Positions 8,266 to 17,704 of a stretch of 64,000 nucleotides of DNA are shown here, piece by piece; positions within the stretch are counted from its first letter, which is position 1; every line of letters starts with the position of its first letter. The position numbers and the translations under genes were made by a program. Origin of the DNA: Clostridia bacterium (GTDB taxonomy: Bacteria; Bacillota; Clostridia; Lachnospirales; CAG-274); contig JAUNGN010000004.1 in assembly GCA_030524425.1 (NCBI GenBank), positions 62,001-126,000 on the forward strand, read 5' to 3'. The notes beneath the pieces were generated by a model. The model was not told the origin of the DNA. It was given only the letters and a program-made list of their open reading frames with translations, and did no database searches.

Positions 8266-9254
8266 AAAAAATAATATTTGCCTCACTTTTTCTTTTTATA
8301 CTATGCGGCTGCAGTACGCAGAAATACAGCACGGAATATTTGGATTTGTTTGATACCTATTCCACTGTAACCATATATACAAATAACAGTGAGGAATTTA
8401 ATGAAATAAGCAATGACCTTCACAAGGAACTTTTAAGACTAAACAGGCTTTTTGATATTTACAACAATTATGACAATATCAATAATATTAAAACTATAAA
8501 TGACAACAGCGGAATTAAAGCCGTAAAAGCAGACAGGGAAATTATAGAGCTTATTAAAGCCGGTAAAGAGGCTTATAATAAAACTGAGGGAACAGTAAAT
8601 ATAGCTATGGGCCCGGTGCTTAAAATATGGCACAGGTACAGAGAAAATGCTCTTGATAACGGAATAAGCGCCATACCCGATACAGCTGAGCTGGAAGACG
8701 CCAATAAACATACTGATATTAATAATATAATAGTTGACGAAGAAAACTCCACAGTATTTATTACCGATGAATCTGCATCTATAGATGTGGGGGCAATTGC
8801 AAAAGGATACGCAGCCGATTACGCCGCAGAATTTTTAAGGAGCAGAGGCGTGAGTGCAGCGCTCATTAACTTAGGCGGAAATGTAATTGCTCTTAATGAC
8901 AACAGCAAGAAAAGCTGGAAAACAGGAATTATTTCTCCCGATAATAACGGAGAATATGTAGACACAGCAGATATATCAAATCAGTCTGCCGTATCAAGCG
9001 GAAATTACCAGAGATATTACGAGTATGAGGGGAAAAAATATCATCACATAATAGACGGCTCAACTCTTATGCCTGCCGGCAGCAACAGGTCCGTAACCGT
9101 TATTGCTGACAGCTCACTTGAAGGTGATATATTTTCAACCGCTTTATTTATACTGCCCTATGAAAAAGGGAAAAGGCTTGCAGAAGAAAACAAAATTAAA
9201 GCTCTTTGGGTAACGGCGGATGACAAAGAGTATAAAACCGCCGATTTTAACTGA
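8262..9254 (+). CDS. apbE: FAD:protein FMN transferase (ApbE), lipoprotein
   Basis: ApbE covalently attaches FMN, taken from FAD, to a Thr or Ser of target redox proteins, outside the membrane. The 330-aa protein starts with a lipoprotein signal (lipobox LCGC, Cys17). Typical blocks are DTYSTVTIY, SIDVGAIAKGYAAD, INLGGNVIAL and HHIIDGSTLMPAG; the last carries metal and FAD contacts. It closes the NusG_II-Gx-apbE operon and is followed by a terminator. No flavinylation target is encoded in the window, so substrates (for example Rnf or FMN-binding domain proteins) must lie elsewhere. Confidence 0.93.
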   Translation: MKKIIFASLFLFILCGCSTQKYSTEYLDLFDTYSTVTIYTNNSEEFNEISNDLHKELLRLNRLFDIYNNYDNINNIKTINDNSGIKAVKADREIIELIKAGKEAYNKTEGTVNIAMGPVLKIWHRYRENALDNGISAIPDTAELEDANKHTDINNIIVDEENSTVFITDESASIDVGAIAKGYAADYAAEFLRSRGVSAALINLGGNVIALNDNSKKSWKTGIISPDNNGEYVDTADISNQSAVSSGNYQRYYEYEGKKYHHIIDGSTLMPAGSNRSVTVIADSSLEGDIFSTALFILPYEKGKRLAEENKIKALWVTADDKEYKTADFN

Positions 9255-9267
9255 TAATACCCACAAA

Positions 9268-9299
9268 AATAACGGGTCCACCAAACCCGTTATTTTTTT
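9268..9299 (+). terminator. Intrinsic terminator after apbE
   Basis: A 10-bp stem (AATAACGGGT/ACCCGTTATT) with a 7-nt loop runs into seven T, 14 nt after the apbE stop codon. The rest of the 330-nt gap up to rpsT holds only the rpsT terminator; I see no gene in it. Confidence 0.9.
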
Positions 9300-9486
9300 A
9301 TACAAGGCGCTGAAGCTCATTTTGACACCGCACAAAGCACCAATGCGGATACAACACATAAATAAAAGCACAGAGGAAGGAGTCTTTATTTACAAAGTTC
9401 AAATGTTGTAAAAGTAGTAAATAAAAGGGGTACACAATCTAAACAACGCACATTTAGAATTGCAAAAAACTTATAAAACAAAATGA

Positions 9487-9513
9487 GGCGCTGAAGCCTT
9501 AAGCTTCAACGCC
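9487..9513 (-). terminator. Hairpin terminator of rpsT
   Basis: GGCGCTGAAGC and GCTTCAACGCC form an 11-bp stem with one mismatch and a 5-nt loop, followed on the minus strand by a T-rich stretch. It lies about 75 nt beyond the rpsT stop. Confidence 0.6.
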
Positions 9514-9587
9514 ATTGTATAAACATAGTATACTCAATTAAACATAATTTGTCAATAAGAAATTAAAAAATTTTAAAATAAATAAAA

Positions 9588-9851
9588 TTATGCCATCTTA
9601 TTTACAAGCTTTGCAAGTCTTGACTTCTTTCTTGAAGCATTGTTCTTATGAAGAATACCCTTAGTACAAGCCATATCTATAGCCTTGGTTGCAGCCCTTA
9701 AAGCATCTGAAGCTGCAGCCTTATCACCTGCATTAACAGCAGCAACAACCTTTTTAATTGCAGTCTTTGTTGCAGATGCAACCATCTTATTTCTTAATGT
9801 CTTTTTGTTAATAACTAAAATTCTCTTCTTAGCAGACTTAATATTTGCCAT
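9588..9851 (-). CDS. rpsT: 30S ribosomal protein S20
   Basis: S20 is a primary 16S rRNA-binding protein at the base of the body of the 30S subunit. The 87 aa start [11 protein letters not shown] and end with the family block [18 protein letters not shown] chose the ATG at 9851, preceded by GGAGG; the longer reading frame has no family similarity. The gene is divergent from gpr, the usual Firmicutes arrangement, and has its own strong promoter. Confidence 0.97.
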   Translation of the reverse strand: MANIKSAKKRILVINKKTLRNKMVASATKTAIKKVVAAVNAGDKAAASDALRAATKAIDMACTKGILHKNNASRKKSRLAKLVNKMA

Positions 9852-9969
9852 TAAATTTTCCTCCTGAATAAAATACGATATCTGATTTATAAATTCAACC
9901 TTGTGCAATTTGAACTTAGAGGGGTTTAAAAGACACAGAACGACTGCATCGACAAATCACACTTGAATT

Positions 9970-9998
9970 ATTATATATTATTTTACAGTCTTTGTCAA
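9970..9998 (-). promoter_or_regulatory. SigA promoter of rpsT
   Basis: On the minus strand a perfect TTGACA (9993-9998) and perfect TATAAT (9970-9975) are separated by 17 nt. The predicted leader to the rpsT start is about 110 nt. Confidence 0.85.
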
Positions 9999-10064
9999 TG
10001 AATATTTTATATTTTTTTATAAAAAATATAAAATAAAGACTAACTAATAGGAGGAGATAATAAA

Positions 10065-11039
10065 GTGAATTTCTCACCATATACAGATTTGGCACTTGAA
10101 ATTGCGGAAAACATATGCAAAGACAGCAGTGTTGAGGGGATAGAAATGAAAAGGGAAAATTACGGCCTTGACAACACTAATGTTACCATTGTAAGTATCA
10201 CAAATGATAAAGGTGCAGAAGCATTGGGAAAACCCTTAGGGAACTATATTACTTTGGAAAGCAGTTTTATAAAAGAAAACGATATTGAAGCTCATGAGAA
10301 ACTTATTTCCATATTAAGCTCTCACATTAAAGAACTTTGTCCCCGTAATATAAATACAACCCTCATTATAGGCTTGGGCAATGCTCAGGTTACTCCGGAT
10401 TCCCTCGGTCCAAAGGTAGTTGATAAAATACTTGTTACAAGGCATATAAAGGATACAGTACCCGAAGATATTACAAACTCCGTTGCCTCTGTTGCCGCCC
10501 TTGCCCCCGGTGTAATGGGTATGACAGGTATCGAAACCGCAGAGGTTGTAAGAGGTGTAACAGACAGAGTAAAACCTGACCTTGTAATTGCCATAGACGC
10601 CCTTGCCGCCAGAAAAGTATCCAGAGTAAATTCCACAATACAGTTATCAGATACAGGTGTAGCGCCGGGAGCAGGAGTGGGAAACAAAAGAAAGACCCTT
10701 GATGAGGAGAGTCTTGGCGTTCCCGTAATTGCAATAGGCGTACCAACAGTAGTTGATGCAGCCACAATGGCAAATGATACAATAGACAGGGTATTGGATG
10801 CCCTTCTTAATGAAAGTGAAAAAGGAAGCCAGTTCTACAATATGCTGAAGGATACTGCCGGGGAAGAAAAATATAACCTTATAAAAGAGGTTCTTGACCC
10901 TTATACAGAGAATATGTTTGTAACGCCGAAAGAGGTTGATGCCGTTATAGAAAATCTTGTAAATATAATTGCCAACAGCATAAATATTGCCCTCCATCCC
11001 GGTATTGAGCTTGAGGATATAAACAGGTATAAATTTTAA
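10065..11039 (+). CDS. gpr: Spore germination protease GPR
   Basis: GPR is an aspartic-type (A25) endopeptidase that degrades small acid-soluble proteins during germination and is made in the forespore as a zymogen. The 324-aa sequence has the family start YTDLALEIAENI, the block GLGNAQVTPDSLGPKVVDKI and GAGVGNKRKTLDEESLGVPV. The start is GTG with an AGGAGG site. The prosequence is short. A TGAATA near 10000 resembles a sigma-G -35 box, but no convincing -10 was found. Its presence marks the organism as an endospore former. Confidence 0.95.
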   Translation: MNFSPYTDLALEIAENICKDSSVEGIEMKRENYGLDNTNVTIVSITNDKGAEALGKPLGNYITLESSFIKENDIEAHEKLISILSSHIKELCPRNINTTLIIGLGNAQVTPDSLGPKVVDKILVTRHIKDTVPEDITNSVASVAALAPGVMGMTGIETAEVVRGVTDRVKPDLVIAIDALAARKVSRVNSTIQLSDTGVAPGAGVGNKRKTLDEESLGVPVIAIGVPTVVDAATMANDTIDRVLDALLNESEKGSQFYNMLKDTAGEEKYNLIKEVLDPYTENMFVTPKEVDAVIENLVNIIANSINIALHPGIELEDINRYKF

Positions 11040-11042
11040 AAC

Positions 11043-11076
11043 AAAAAGGAGTCTCTCAATATTTTACGGAGACTCC
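11043..11076 (-). terminator. Terminator at the end of the mur/ftsW unit
   Basis: An 8-bp stem (GGAGTCTC/GAGACTCC) is followed on the minus strand by TTTTTGTTTT, 17 nt beyond the ftsW stop. It lies between the converging ends of gpr and ftsW and may work in both directions. Confidence 0.75.
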
Positions 11077-11092
11077 ATGCCTTTTAGAAGCA

Positions 11093-12325
11093 TTAATTGC
11101 TCTTACTGTGATATCTTGATATATTCATCAAAAGTCCCATACTTGCAAGCATCATTACAAGAGATGTACCGCCATAGCTTATAAAAGGAAGAGGTATACC
11201 TGTATTTGGAATAGTATTTGTAACAACGGCAATGTTAATTATTACCTGTATTGCAATCATTGAGGTAATACCGGTGGCAAGAAGCATAGCAAAGGGCTCA
11301 TTGGAATTTCTGATAGCTATATATATACCCCGCCATATAAGCACAATGAAAAGTGTCACAACTATAGCCGCGCCAAACCAGCCCAGCTCCTCACAAATAA
11401 TGGCAAATATAATATCATTTTGAGCCTCCGGCATATAACCCATTTTCTGCCTTGAGCCTCCTATGCCCAGGCCGAACATACCACCGCTTGCTACAGAATA
11501 AAGAGACTGCAAGACCTGATATCCCTTTTCATTGGCCACAAGCTCAGGATGCAGCCATGCTTCCACACGGTCGCTTCGCCATGAGCCAAAAATCAGCGCA
11601 AGAACTCCTGAGGCACCCATTCCGCCAATAATAAGTGTGTAGCGAAGCTTAGGAGAATACACAAACAAAAGCACTACACTTATACCGCCTATAACAATGG
11701 CAGTACTAAGGTTTTCCATTGCAACAATACCTGTCGGCAATATCATAATACCTAAATATTTTAAAACCCCTTTAAAATCATCAAGCATTTTAGGATTATT
11801 TTCAAGTATTGCCGCAAGAGTAATAATAAGGGCAAACTTCGCAATCTCAGAAGGCTGAAACTCAAATCCAAAGTTAAGCCAGCGCCTTGCACCATTATGT
11901 ACAACACCAAGAGGGGTAAATACCAAAAGCAAAAGCAAGATTGAGCCGAAGTATAAAGGTTTTATAAAAGGCTTTAAAATTTCATAATCAATTCTTGAAA
12001 CAAAATACATTGCCATAAAGCCTAAAGAAGCATATATTATATCCTTTTTAAGAAAAGAATACATATCTGCATTTTCCCCCTGTCCTGCAGTATAGTAGCT
12101 TGAGCTGAATACCATAATTATACCGATTGCAACAAGGAGTATTACACAAAGCAATATAACATAATCAATCTGTCCTCTGTATTTTATTTTTTTATTGCTT
12201 TTCTTAGGTGCTTTTTTATGTTTGGGTTCATAGTTTCTTACCGTACCGGGCGAAGAATACATACTATTTCCCGAAGAGCTTCTCCTTATGGGAGGCAGAG
12301 GCTCTCTGTTGCTATAATTATTCAT
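11093..12325 (-). CDS. ftsW: SEDS peptidoglycan glycosyltransferase FtsW (SpoVE-like)
   Basis: The protein has about 410 aa: a cytoplasmic basic N-terminus of about 45 residues and about ten membrane helices. It polymerises lipid II into glycan strands with a class B PBP partner. The signature HNGARRWLNFGFEFQPSEIA and the C-terminal PLPFISYGGTSLVMMLASMG are diagnostic of SEDS proteins. In B. subtilis the gene in this place of the cluster is spoVE, so either a division or a spore-cortex role is possible. I chose the ATG at 12325, preceded by GGTG; a TTG four codons upstream is an alternative. murG, normally next, is absent. Confidence 0.9.
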   Translation of the reverse strand: MNNYSNREPLPPIRRSSSGNSMYSSPGTVRNYEPKHKKAPKKSNKKIKYRGQIDYVILLCVILLVAIGIIMVFSSSYYTAGQGENADMYSFLKKDIIYASLGFMAMYFVSRIDYEILKPFIKPLYFGSILLLLLVFTPLGVVHNGARRWLNFGFEFQPSEIAKFALIITLAAILENNPKMLDDFKGVLKYLGIMILPTGIVAMENLSTAIVIGGISVVLLFVYSPKLRYTLIIGGMGASGVLALIFGSWRSDRVEAWLHPELVANEKGYQVLQSLYSVASGGMFGLGIGGSRQKMGYMPEAQNDIIFAIICEELGWFGAAIVVTLFIVLIWRGIYIAIRNSNEPFAMLLATGITSMIAIQVIINIAVVTNTIPNTGIPLPFISYGGTSLVMMLASMGLLMNISRYHSKSN

Positions 12326-12345
12326 ATTAATCACCAATTTCCAAA

Positions 12346-13701
12346 TTACTTTAATTTTCTGACATAATCCTTAAATATTTCTCCTCTTTGTTCGTAAGAC
12401 TTAAACATATCCCAGCTTGCACAGGCAGGAGAAAGAAGAACGCAATCCCCTTTTTCAGCATTTTCATAACAAAGGTCAATAGCCTCTTCAAATGTTTCAG
12501 CCGTCTTATAATTAATAAAGCCTGCCTTATCCAAGGTGTCTGCAATTTTATCCTTAACTGCACCGATAACAGCCGCAAATTTAACTCTTCCCTCAAAGGT
12601 ATCAATCCATTCGGTAAAGTCAGACCCCTTATCATAGCCTCCCGCAATAATGCATATGGGTCTTTTCATTGCCTCAACAGCCTTAATTGAAGCATCAGGA
12701 TTAGTGCCCTTTGAGTCATTGTAAAACTCTATGCCGTTTACAGTTGTAACATATTCAATTCTGTGTTCAACTGCCGTAAATTCCTTTAAAACCTTTCTTA
12801 TGATTTCAATAGGCACACCAAATGCAGCAGTACATCCAATGGCTGCCATGGCATTTTCAACATTATGTCCTCCTAAAATTTTAAGCTCGTCAATATCCAC
12901 AACCTTTTCGTCATAACCAAAGGCTCTTATGTAAATACTCTTTTCATCGGAATAAATACCTTCTTTAAGCTCATTGTTAAGAGAAAAGAATATAACCTTT
13001 GCCTTTGTTTTAGCAGCCATTTTTTTTGTGGTTTCATCATTGTAATTTAATACACAATAATCCTCGGAAGTCTGATTTTCAAAAACTCTCTCTTTTGCAG
13101 CAATATAATTTTCAAGAGTATGATGCCTGTTTAAATGGTCGGGAGTAATGTTTAATACAGCACTTACCTTAGGTCTGAAGCTTATTATTGTTTCAAGCTG
13201 AAAGCTTGAAAGCTCAGCCGCAACCGCACCGTCTTTAGCAGTATCAAGAGTAATATCAGCAAAAGGATTACCGATATTGCCGACAACATATGTATTTTCA
13301 AAATATGCCTTACAGATATCTCCAACCAAAGTAGTAGTAGTAGTCTTTCCATTAGTTCCTGTAATACCAATAACAGGTGACTTGGAAAACATATAAGCAA
13401 GCTCAATTTCACCAATAACAGGTATATTGCATTCTCTTGCCTTATTTACAAAAGGTAAATCCGTAGGCACTCCGGGGCTCATTACAAGAACATCCATATT
13501 CTCAATAATTGCATCAGGATTTGCCCCTAAGTAAAGCTTAATACCATTATTCCTAAGTTCATTGACTGCATCTCCAAGATTTTCTTCAGTCTTAGCATCC
13601 TGTATGGTTACGTCAGCACCTAATTTTTTAAGTAAATATGCTGCAGATATACCGCTTTTGGCAACACCGCTGACTAAAACCTTTTTATCCTTAAAATTCA
13701 T
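12346..13701 (-). CDS. murD: UDP-N-acetylmuramoyl-L-alanine--D-glutamate ligase
   Basis: MurD adds D-glutamate to UDP-MurNAc-L-Ala in the cytoplasm. The 451-aa protein has an N-terminal Rossmann domain (VLVSGVAKSGISAAYLL), the ATP-binding loop GITGTNGKTTTTTLVGD at about residue 115 and the C-terminal block NDSKGTNPDASIKAVEA. It sits between mraY (12 nt upstream) and ftsW (20 nt downstream). Length and motifs are typical. Confidence 0.96.
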   Translation of the reverse strand: MNFKDKKVLVSGVAKSGISAAYLLKKLGADVTIQDAKTEENLGDAVNELRNNGIKLYLGANPDAIIENMDVLVMSPGVPTDLPFVNKARECNIPVIGEIELAYMFSKSPVIGITGTNGKTTTTTLVGDICKAYFENTYVVGNIGNPFADITLDTAKDGAVAAELSSFQLETIISFRPKVSAVLNITPDHLNRHHTLENYIAAKERVFENQTSEDYCVLNYNDETTKKMAAKTKAKVIFFSLNNELKEGIYSDEKSIYIRAFGYDEKVVDIDELKILGGHNVENAMAAIGCTAAFGVPIEIIRKVLKEFTAVEHRIEYVTTVNGIEFYNDSKGTNPDASIKAVEAMKRPICIIAGGYDKGSDFTEWIDTFEGRVKFAAVIGAVKDKIADTLDKAGFINYKTAETFEEAIDLCYENAEKGDCVLLSPACASWDMFKSYEQRGEIFKDYVRKLK

Positions 13702-13713
13702 TATATTATCCCC

Positions 13714-14751
13714 CTAGTGTATAAATAAAGCACCCTTTGCCCCAATATAGCCAATGAGACACATAACAGCAGTTACTATCCAAAAAAGCTGAACAACCTT
13801 AATACCCTCTAAGCCGCAAAGCTCAAAGTGGTGATGAATTGGAGCCATTTTAAAAATTCTTTTTCCATGAGTTAATTTAAAATATGTTACCTGTATAATA
13901 ACAGATAAACTTTCACACACATAAATAAGTCCAACAATAACAAGAATTACGGGCATCTTTGTAAGCATGGCAATACTTGCAATAAAGCCCCCCAAAGCAA
14001 GAGAGCCTGTGTCACCCATAAACACCTTTGCAGGGTGGCAGTTAAACACAAGAAAGCCCATTAATGCCCCAATCATTGCACCGCATACGTAAGTAAGACC
14101 AAGTATATTGGCACCAATAGCCACAAAAAGGAAAAATACAGTCACCAAAACAGTAACACCTGACGCAAGTCCGTCAAGTCCGTCAGTTAAATTAACACTG
14201 TTTACGGTACCAACCATAACAAAGAATAAAAAGGGTGCATAAAAAACGCCTAAATCAATAAACATACCCTTAGTAAATGGAATATAAATTTCAGTGCCTG
14301 CCCCCGATTTAACAATATACAGATAAAAAAGCACTGTCACTGCAAGCTGAAATATAATTTTCTGCAAAGGAGTAAGACCTTCATTCTGTTTTTTGACAAC
14401 CTTTAAAAAGTCATCAATAAAGCCTACAATGCCATAGCCTATTGTAATCAGAATTACGGCAGCAGCATCGCTGTTTCCTCCCGCAAATACAAGGGAAGAA
14501 ATAACAAATCCAATAAGTATCATTACACCGCCCATAGTAGGTGTACCCTCTTTTTTCTTATGTGACTGAGGGCCTTCCTCCCTTATAGGCTGACCAAACT
14601 TCATTCTATGTAACACAGGTATTACCATAGGACAAAGTATTACAGTAACAATAAATGCAAGCAAAACAGCACAAATAATAAGTGTTTTGTCAGGTATATA
14701 TGATGACGCTAAATTTCCAATAAAAGGATTTTCTCTTATAATTTCAGGCAT
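13714..14751 (-). CDS. mraY: Phospho-N-acetylmuramoyl-pentapeptide transferase
   Basis: MraY transfers phospho-MurNAc-pentapeptide to undecaprenyl phosphate, forming lipid I. The 345-aa, roughly ten-helix protein carries the active-site blocks GFIDDFLKVVKKQNEGLT, NLTDGLDGLASG and MAPIHHHFELCG. Its start codon overlaps the murF stop by 1 nt (TAATG), consistent with translational coupling. Confidence 0.96.
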   Translation of the reverse strand: MPEIIRENPFIGNLASSYIPDKTLIICAVLLAFIVTVILCPMVIPVLHRMKFGQPIREEGPQSHKKKEGTPTMGGVMILIGFVISSLVFAGGNSDAAAVILITIGYGIVGFIDDFLKVVKKQNEGLTPLQKIIFQLAVTVLFYLYIVKSGAGTEIYIPFTKGMFIDLGVFYAPFLFFVMVGTVNSVNLTDGLDGLASGVTVLVTVFFLFVAIGANILGLTYVCGAMIGALMGFLVFNCHPAKVFMGDTGSLALGGFIASIAMLTKMPVILVIVGLIYVCESLSVIIQVTYFKLTHGKRIFKMAPIHHHFELCGLEGIKVVQLFWIVTAVMCLIGYIGAKGALFIH

Positions 14752-16112
14752 TATTCTTCACTCCTTAGTTTATCAATAATTTTTTCAAAGTGCATACCTC
14801 TTGATGCTTTAACAAGAATGGTTGCTTTTTCAGGGAGAATATTATTCATTTTCTCAATAAATTCCTCTTTAGTCCTAAAATACGCAATTTCGCCGCCGCC
14901 CATAGCAACAGCACCCTCATACATATTTTCAGAAAGCTCACCTATACATACAACGCAGTCAACACCTCTGTTTACGGCATAGCGTCCAACCTCCGCATGA
15001 TATTTCGGAGCACTTTCACCAAGCTCAAACATATCTCCCAAAATACAGCAGGAAATCCCTCCGCAGGCAGTCAAAACATCAATACCTGCCTTAACAGACT
15101 GAGGGTTTGCATTGTAAACATCATTTATAACGGTATATTTTGAAGTTTTGAAAATGTCCATTCTGTTTGCTGTAGGGTGGAAACACTCAATGCCCCTCTT
15201 TATTTCATCGGCATTAAGTCCAAGCATAAAGCCTGCTGCCGCCGCAATCATGGAATTTTGCACCATATGCTTTCCGGGGATAGGTATTTCAACAGGTATT
15301 TCCATTTTGTTATCATCCAAATAAATAGTACAGCCGATACCCTCAAGTCCATTTTCAACAACATTGCCTGCATGAACATCAGCAAATTCATTTAAACTGC
15401 AATAGCATAAATTTTTATACTTTCTTGCAACAGTCACAAGCATATCATCATCACCGTTTAATATCTTGGGACTGTCCTCTGCCATATGGTTAAAAATCTC
15501 ACACTTTGCCTTAAGTATACCTTCCCTTGAGCCTAAATTTTCAATATGTGATACACCAACATTGGTAATAATTCCAATGTCCGGCAAAGCTATTGATGAA
15601 AGGTAATCAATTTCATCAAAGTGATTCATACCCATTTCAATAACGGCAACCTCTGTATCCTCCTCAATATTAAATATAGTAAGAGGCACACCAATATCAT
15701 TGTTGTAATTTCCCTGTGTTTTTACGGTTTTATACTTTCTTGATATAACAGAAGCAACAATATCCTTTGTTGTAGTCTTGCCCACACTGCCTGTAATAGC
15801 CACTACCTTAAGATTTTTAAGGCTCTTTCTGTAATATCTTGCAATGTCACCAAGGGCAAGTCTTGTATCCTTCACAATAATAGCAGGCACAGGATAATTT
15901 TCCTCTGCCCTTTCACTTATTACTGCTGCAGCACCCTCTGCACAAGCCATTTCTATAAAGTCGTGACCGTCAAATTTTTCACCCTTTAAAGGCACATACA
16001 GGCAGTTATCTCCAATATCCCTGGAATCTCTGGAAACAGAATTTATTTCAACATCGGCACCAATCAATCTGCCGCCGATATTGTCTGCAATTTCCTTTAA
16101 TCTTAATTTCAT
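14751..16112 (-). CDS. murF: UDP-N-acetylmuramoyl-tripeptide--D-alanyl-D-alanine ligase
   Basis: MurF attaches D-Ala-D-Ala to the UDP-MurNAc-tripeptide. The 453-aa protein has the P-loop AITGSVGKTTTKDIVAS at about residue 107, the family block NYNNDIGVPLTIF and NDVYNANPQSVKAGIDVL in the C-terminal region. It is packed 1 nt after murE and overlaps mraY. Its place between murE and mraY is the common clostridial order. Confidence 0.96.
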   Translation of the reverse strand: MKLRLKEIADNIGGRLIGADVEINSVSRDSRDIGDNCLYVPLKGEKFDGHDFIEMACAEGAAAVISERAEENYPVPAIIVKDTRLALGDIARYYRKSLKNLKVVAITGSVGKTTTKDIVASVISRKYKTVKTQGNYNNDIGVPLTIFNIEEDTEVAVIEMGMNHFDEIDYLSSIALPDIGIITNVGVSHIENLGSREGILKAKCEIFNHMAEDSPKILNGDDDMLVTVARKYKNLCYCSLNEFADVHAGNVVENGLEGIGCTIYLDDNKMEIPVEIPIPGKHMVQNSMIAAAAGFMLGLNADEIKRGIECFHPTANRMDIFKTSKYTVINDVYNANPQSVKAGIDVLTACGGISCCILGDMFELGESAPKYHAEVGRYAVNRGVDCVVCIGELSENMYEGAVAMGGGEIAYFRTKEEFIEKMNNILPEKATILVKASRGMHFEKIIDKLRSEE

Positions 16113-16113
16113 T

Positions 16114-17571
16114 TTATATCTCTCCTAAAATCTCCGCAGCAACTTCTCCATCATCAAAATGTATGGTTTTATCCCTTAAAATCTGGTAGTTTTCGTGACC
16201 CTTTCCTGCTATAATAATGCTGTCTCCTTTCTCTGCAATTTCAACAGCCTTTCTGATAGCGGATTTTCTGTCAACTATCATTTCATATTTGTCTGTAACA
16301 GGCTTAACTCCTGCCTCAACCTCTTTTAAAATGGCATCAGGATCCTCTGAACGGGGATTATCTGATGTAATAACGGGTATATCGGAAAGCTCAGCAACAA
16401 TACGCCCCATAATAGGCCGCTTTGTTCTGTCTCTGTCACCTCCGCAGCCAAATACGGTTATAATTCTGCCCTTTGTAAACTCTCTTACTGCTTTTATAAT
16501 ATTTTCCAGCCCGTCAGGAGTATGAGCATAGTCTACAATTACATTAAAGCCTTTGTCATTAGGTATGTTCTGTATTCTGCCGGGAACTCCCTTAATATTT
16601 TTAATACCTGCTTTAATATCGGCAGCATCAACTCCTATTGATACCATAGCACCAATAGCAGCAAGAGCGTTATATACGCTGAAACGTCCCGGTACCATAA
16701 GCTCAAATCTGACATCTTCTCCATTAATATTTACGGTAAAGTGAACTCTGTCCATTAAATATTCAATATCTTTAGCCTGTAAATCAGACGGCTTTTCAAT
16801 ACTGTAAGTCATTATTTTACAGCCGGCATTTTCCATAATTTTATCTGCCCACTCATCATCGGCATTTATAACGCCGTATTCACACATTTTAAAAAGCTTA
16901 GCCTTTGCCCTGCAGTAATTTTCCATTGTCTTATGAAAATCAAGATGGTCCTGAGTAAGATTGGTAAATATACCTGCCTTAAAGTTAATTCCCTTAACCT
17001 TTTTAAGCTCAAGGCTGTGAGAAGAAACCTCCATAATAACATCATCGCACTTTTCATCTGCCATAATTCTAAGCATCTGGTTAAGCTCAATAGTGTCGGG
17101 AGTTGTGCTTGTAGCAAAGTCAATCTCCCTCTTTTCGCCCCCAATTCTTATTTCAACAGTGCCTATAACTGCTGTCTTGTGCTTAATATAATTTAAAACA
17201 GACTCAATAAAGTATGTTGTGCTGGTCTTTCCGTTAGTACCTGTAACACCAATCATATTAAGCTCCCTGGAGGGATAATTATAAAAATTAGCTGCCATTA
17301 CAGCTAAGGCATCTCTTGCACTTTCTACCTGATAAACTGTCATATCTTCAGGTATGTTTTCTGATTCATGCTCTGTAATTACTGCCCTTGTGCCCTTTTC
17401 GTAAGCTGATGGTATGAATTTGTGACCGTCAACCGTCATACCTGCCATAGCAATAAATAAAACGCCTTCCCCTGCCTTTCTGGAGTCTATTGTCATTGTA
17501 TTAATATCTATATCGGTTTTTCCATTAATAAGCTTGCCGTCAACACCGGCAAGTATATCTTTTAATTTCAA
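16114..17571 (-). CDS. murE: UDP-N-acetylmuramoyl-L-alanyl-D-glutamate--2,6-diaminopimelate ligase
   Basis: MurE adds the third stem-peptide residue. The 485-aa protein has the P-loop GVTGTNGKTSTTYFIES at about residue 110, and the specificity motif DNPRSEDP, which in this family indicates meso-diaminopimelate rather than lysine. The organism should therefore have DAP-type peptidoglycan. It lies 133 nt from spoVD across a gap that contains a 29-bp inverted repeat. GGAG precedes the ATG. Confidence 0.95.
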   Translation of the reverse strand: MKLKDILAGVDGKLINGKTDIDINTMTIDSRKAGEGVLFIAMAGMTVDGHKFIPSAYEKGTRAVITEHESENIPEDMTVYQVESARDALAVMAANFYNYPSRELNMIGVTGTNGKTSTTYFIESVLNYIKHKTAVIGTVEIRIGGEKREIDFATSTTPDTIELNQMLRIMADEKCDDVIMEVSSHSLELKKVKGINFKAGIFTNLTQDHLDFHKTMENYCRAKAKLFKMCEYGVINADDEWADKIMENAGCKIMTYSIEKPSDLQAKDIEYLMDRVHFTVNINGEDVRFELMVPGRFSVYNALAAIGAMVSIGVDAADIKAGIKNIKGVPGRIQNIPNDKGFNVIVDYAHTPDGLENIIKAVREFTKGRIITVFGCGGDRDRTKRPIMGRIVAELSDIPVITSDNPRSEDPDAILKEVEAGVKPVTDKYEMIVDRKSAIRKAVEIAEKGDSIIIAGKGHENYQILRDKTIHFDDGEVAAEILGEI

Positions 17572-17670
17572 AATACCACTCCTTTTGTTTAGGTTTAAAC
17601 ATTCTTAATCATTATATATTATACAATATTTTTAGTTAATTGTATAGGGGGTTATTAATTAAATTAACAA

Positions 17671-17699
17671 ACAGCATAGGGGACAGTCCCCTATGTTGT
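17671..17699. repeat. 29-bp inverted repeat, copy 1
   Basis: A near-perfect palindrome (ACAGCATAGGGGACAGTC and its complement) begins 6 nt past the spoVD stop. It matches the palindrome at 25194-25222 except for the centre and one arm base. It could form a stable hairpin in the spoVD-murE transcript. There is no strong T run beside it. Confidence 0.8.
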
Positions 17700-17704
17700 T
17701 TATT

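Noticed and set aside
9300..9486. Short gene between apbE and rpsT
   Set aside because: Only short frames without ribosome binding site; the shared GGCGCTGAAGC sequence at about 9306 and 9487 is too short to call a repeat.
10385..10765. Frames antisense to gpr
   Set aside because: Shadow of the conserved protease gene; no ribosome binding site.
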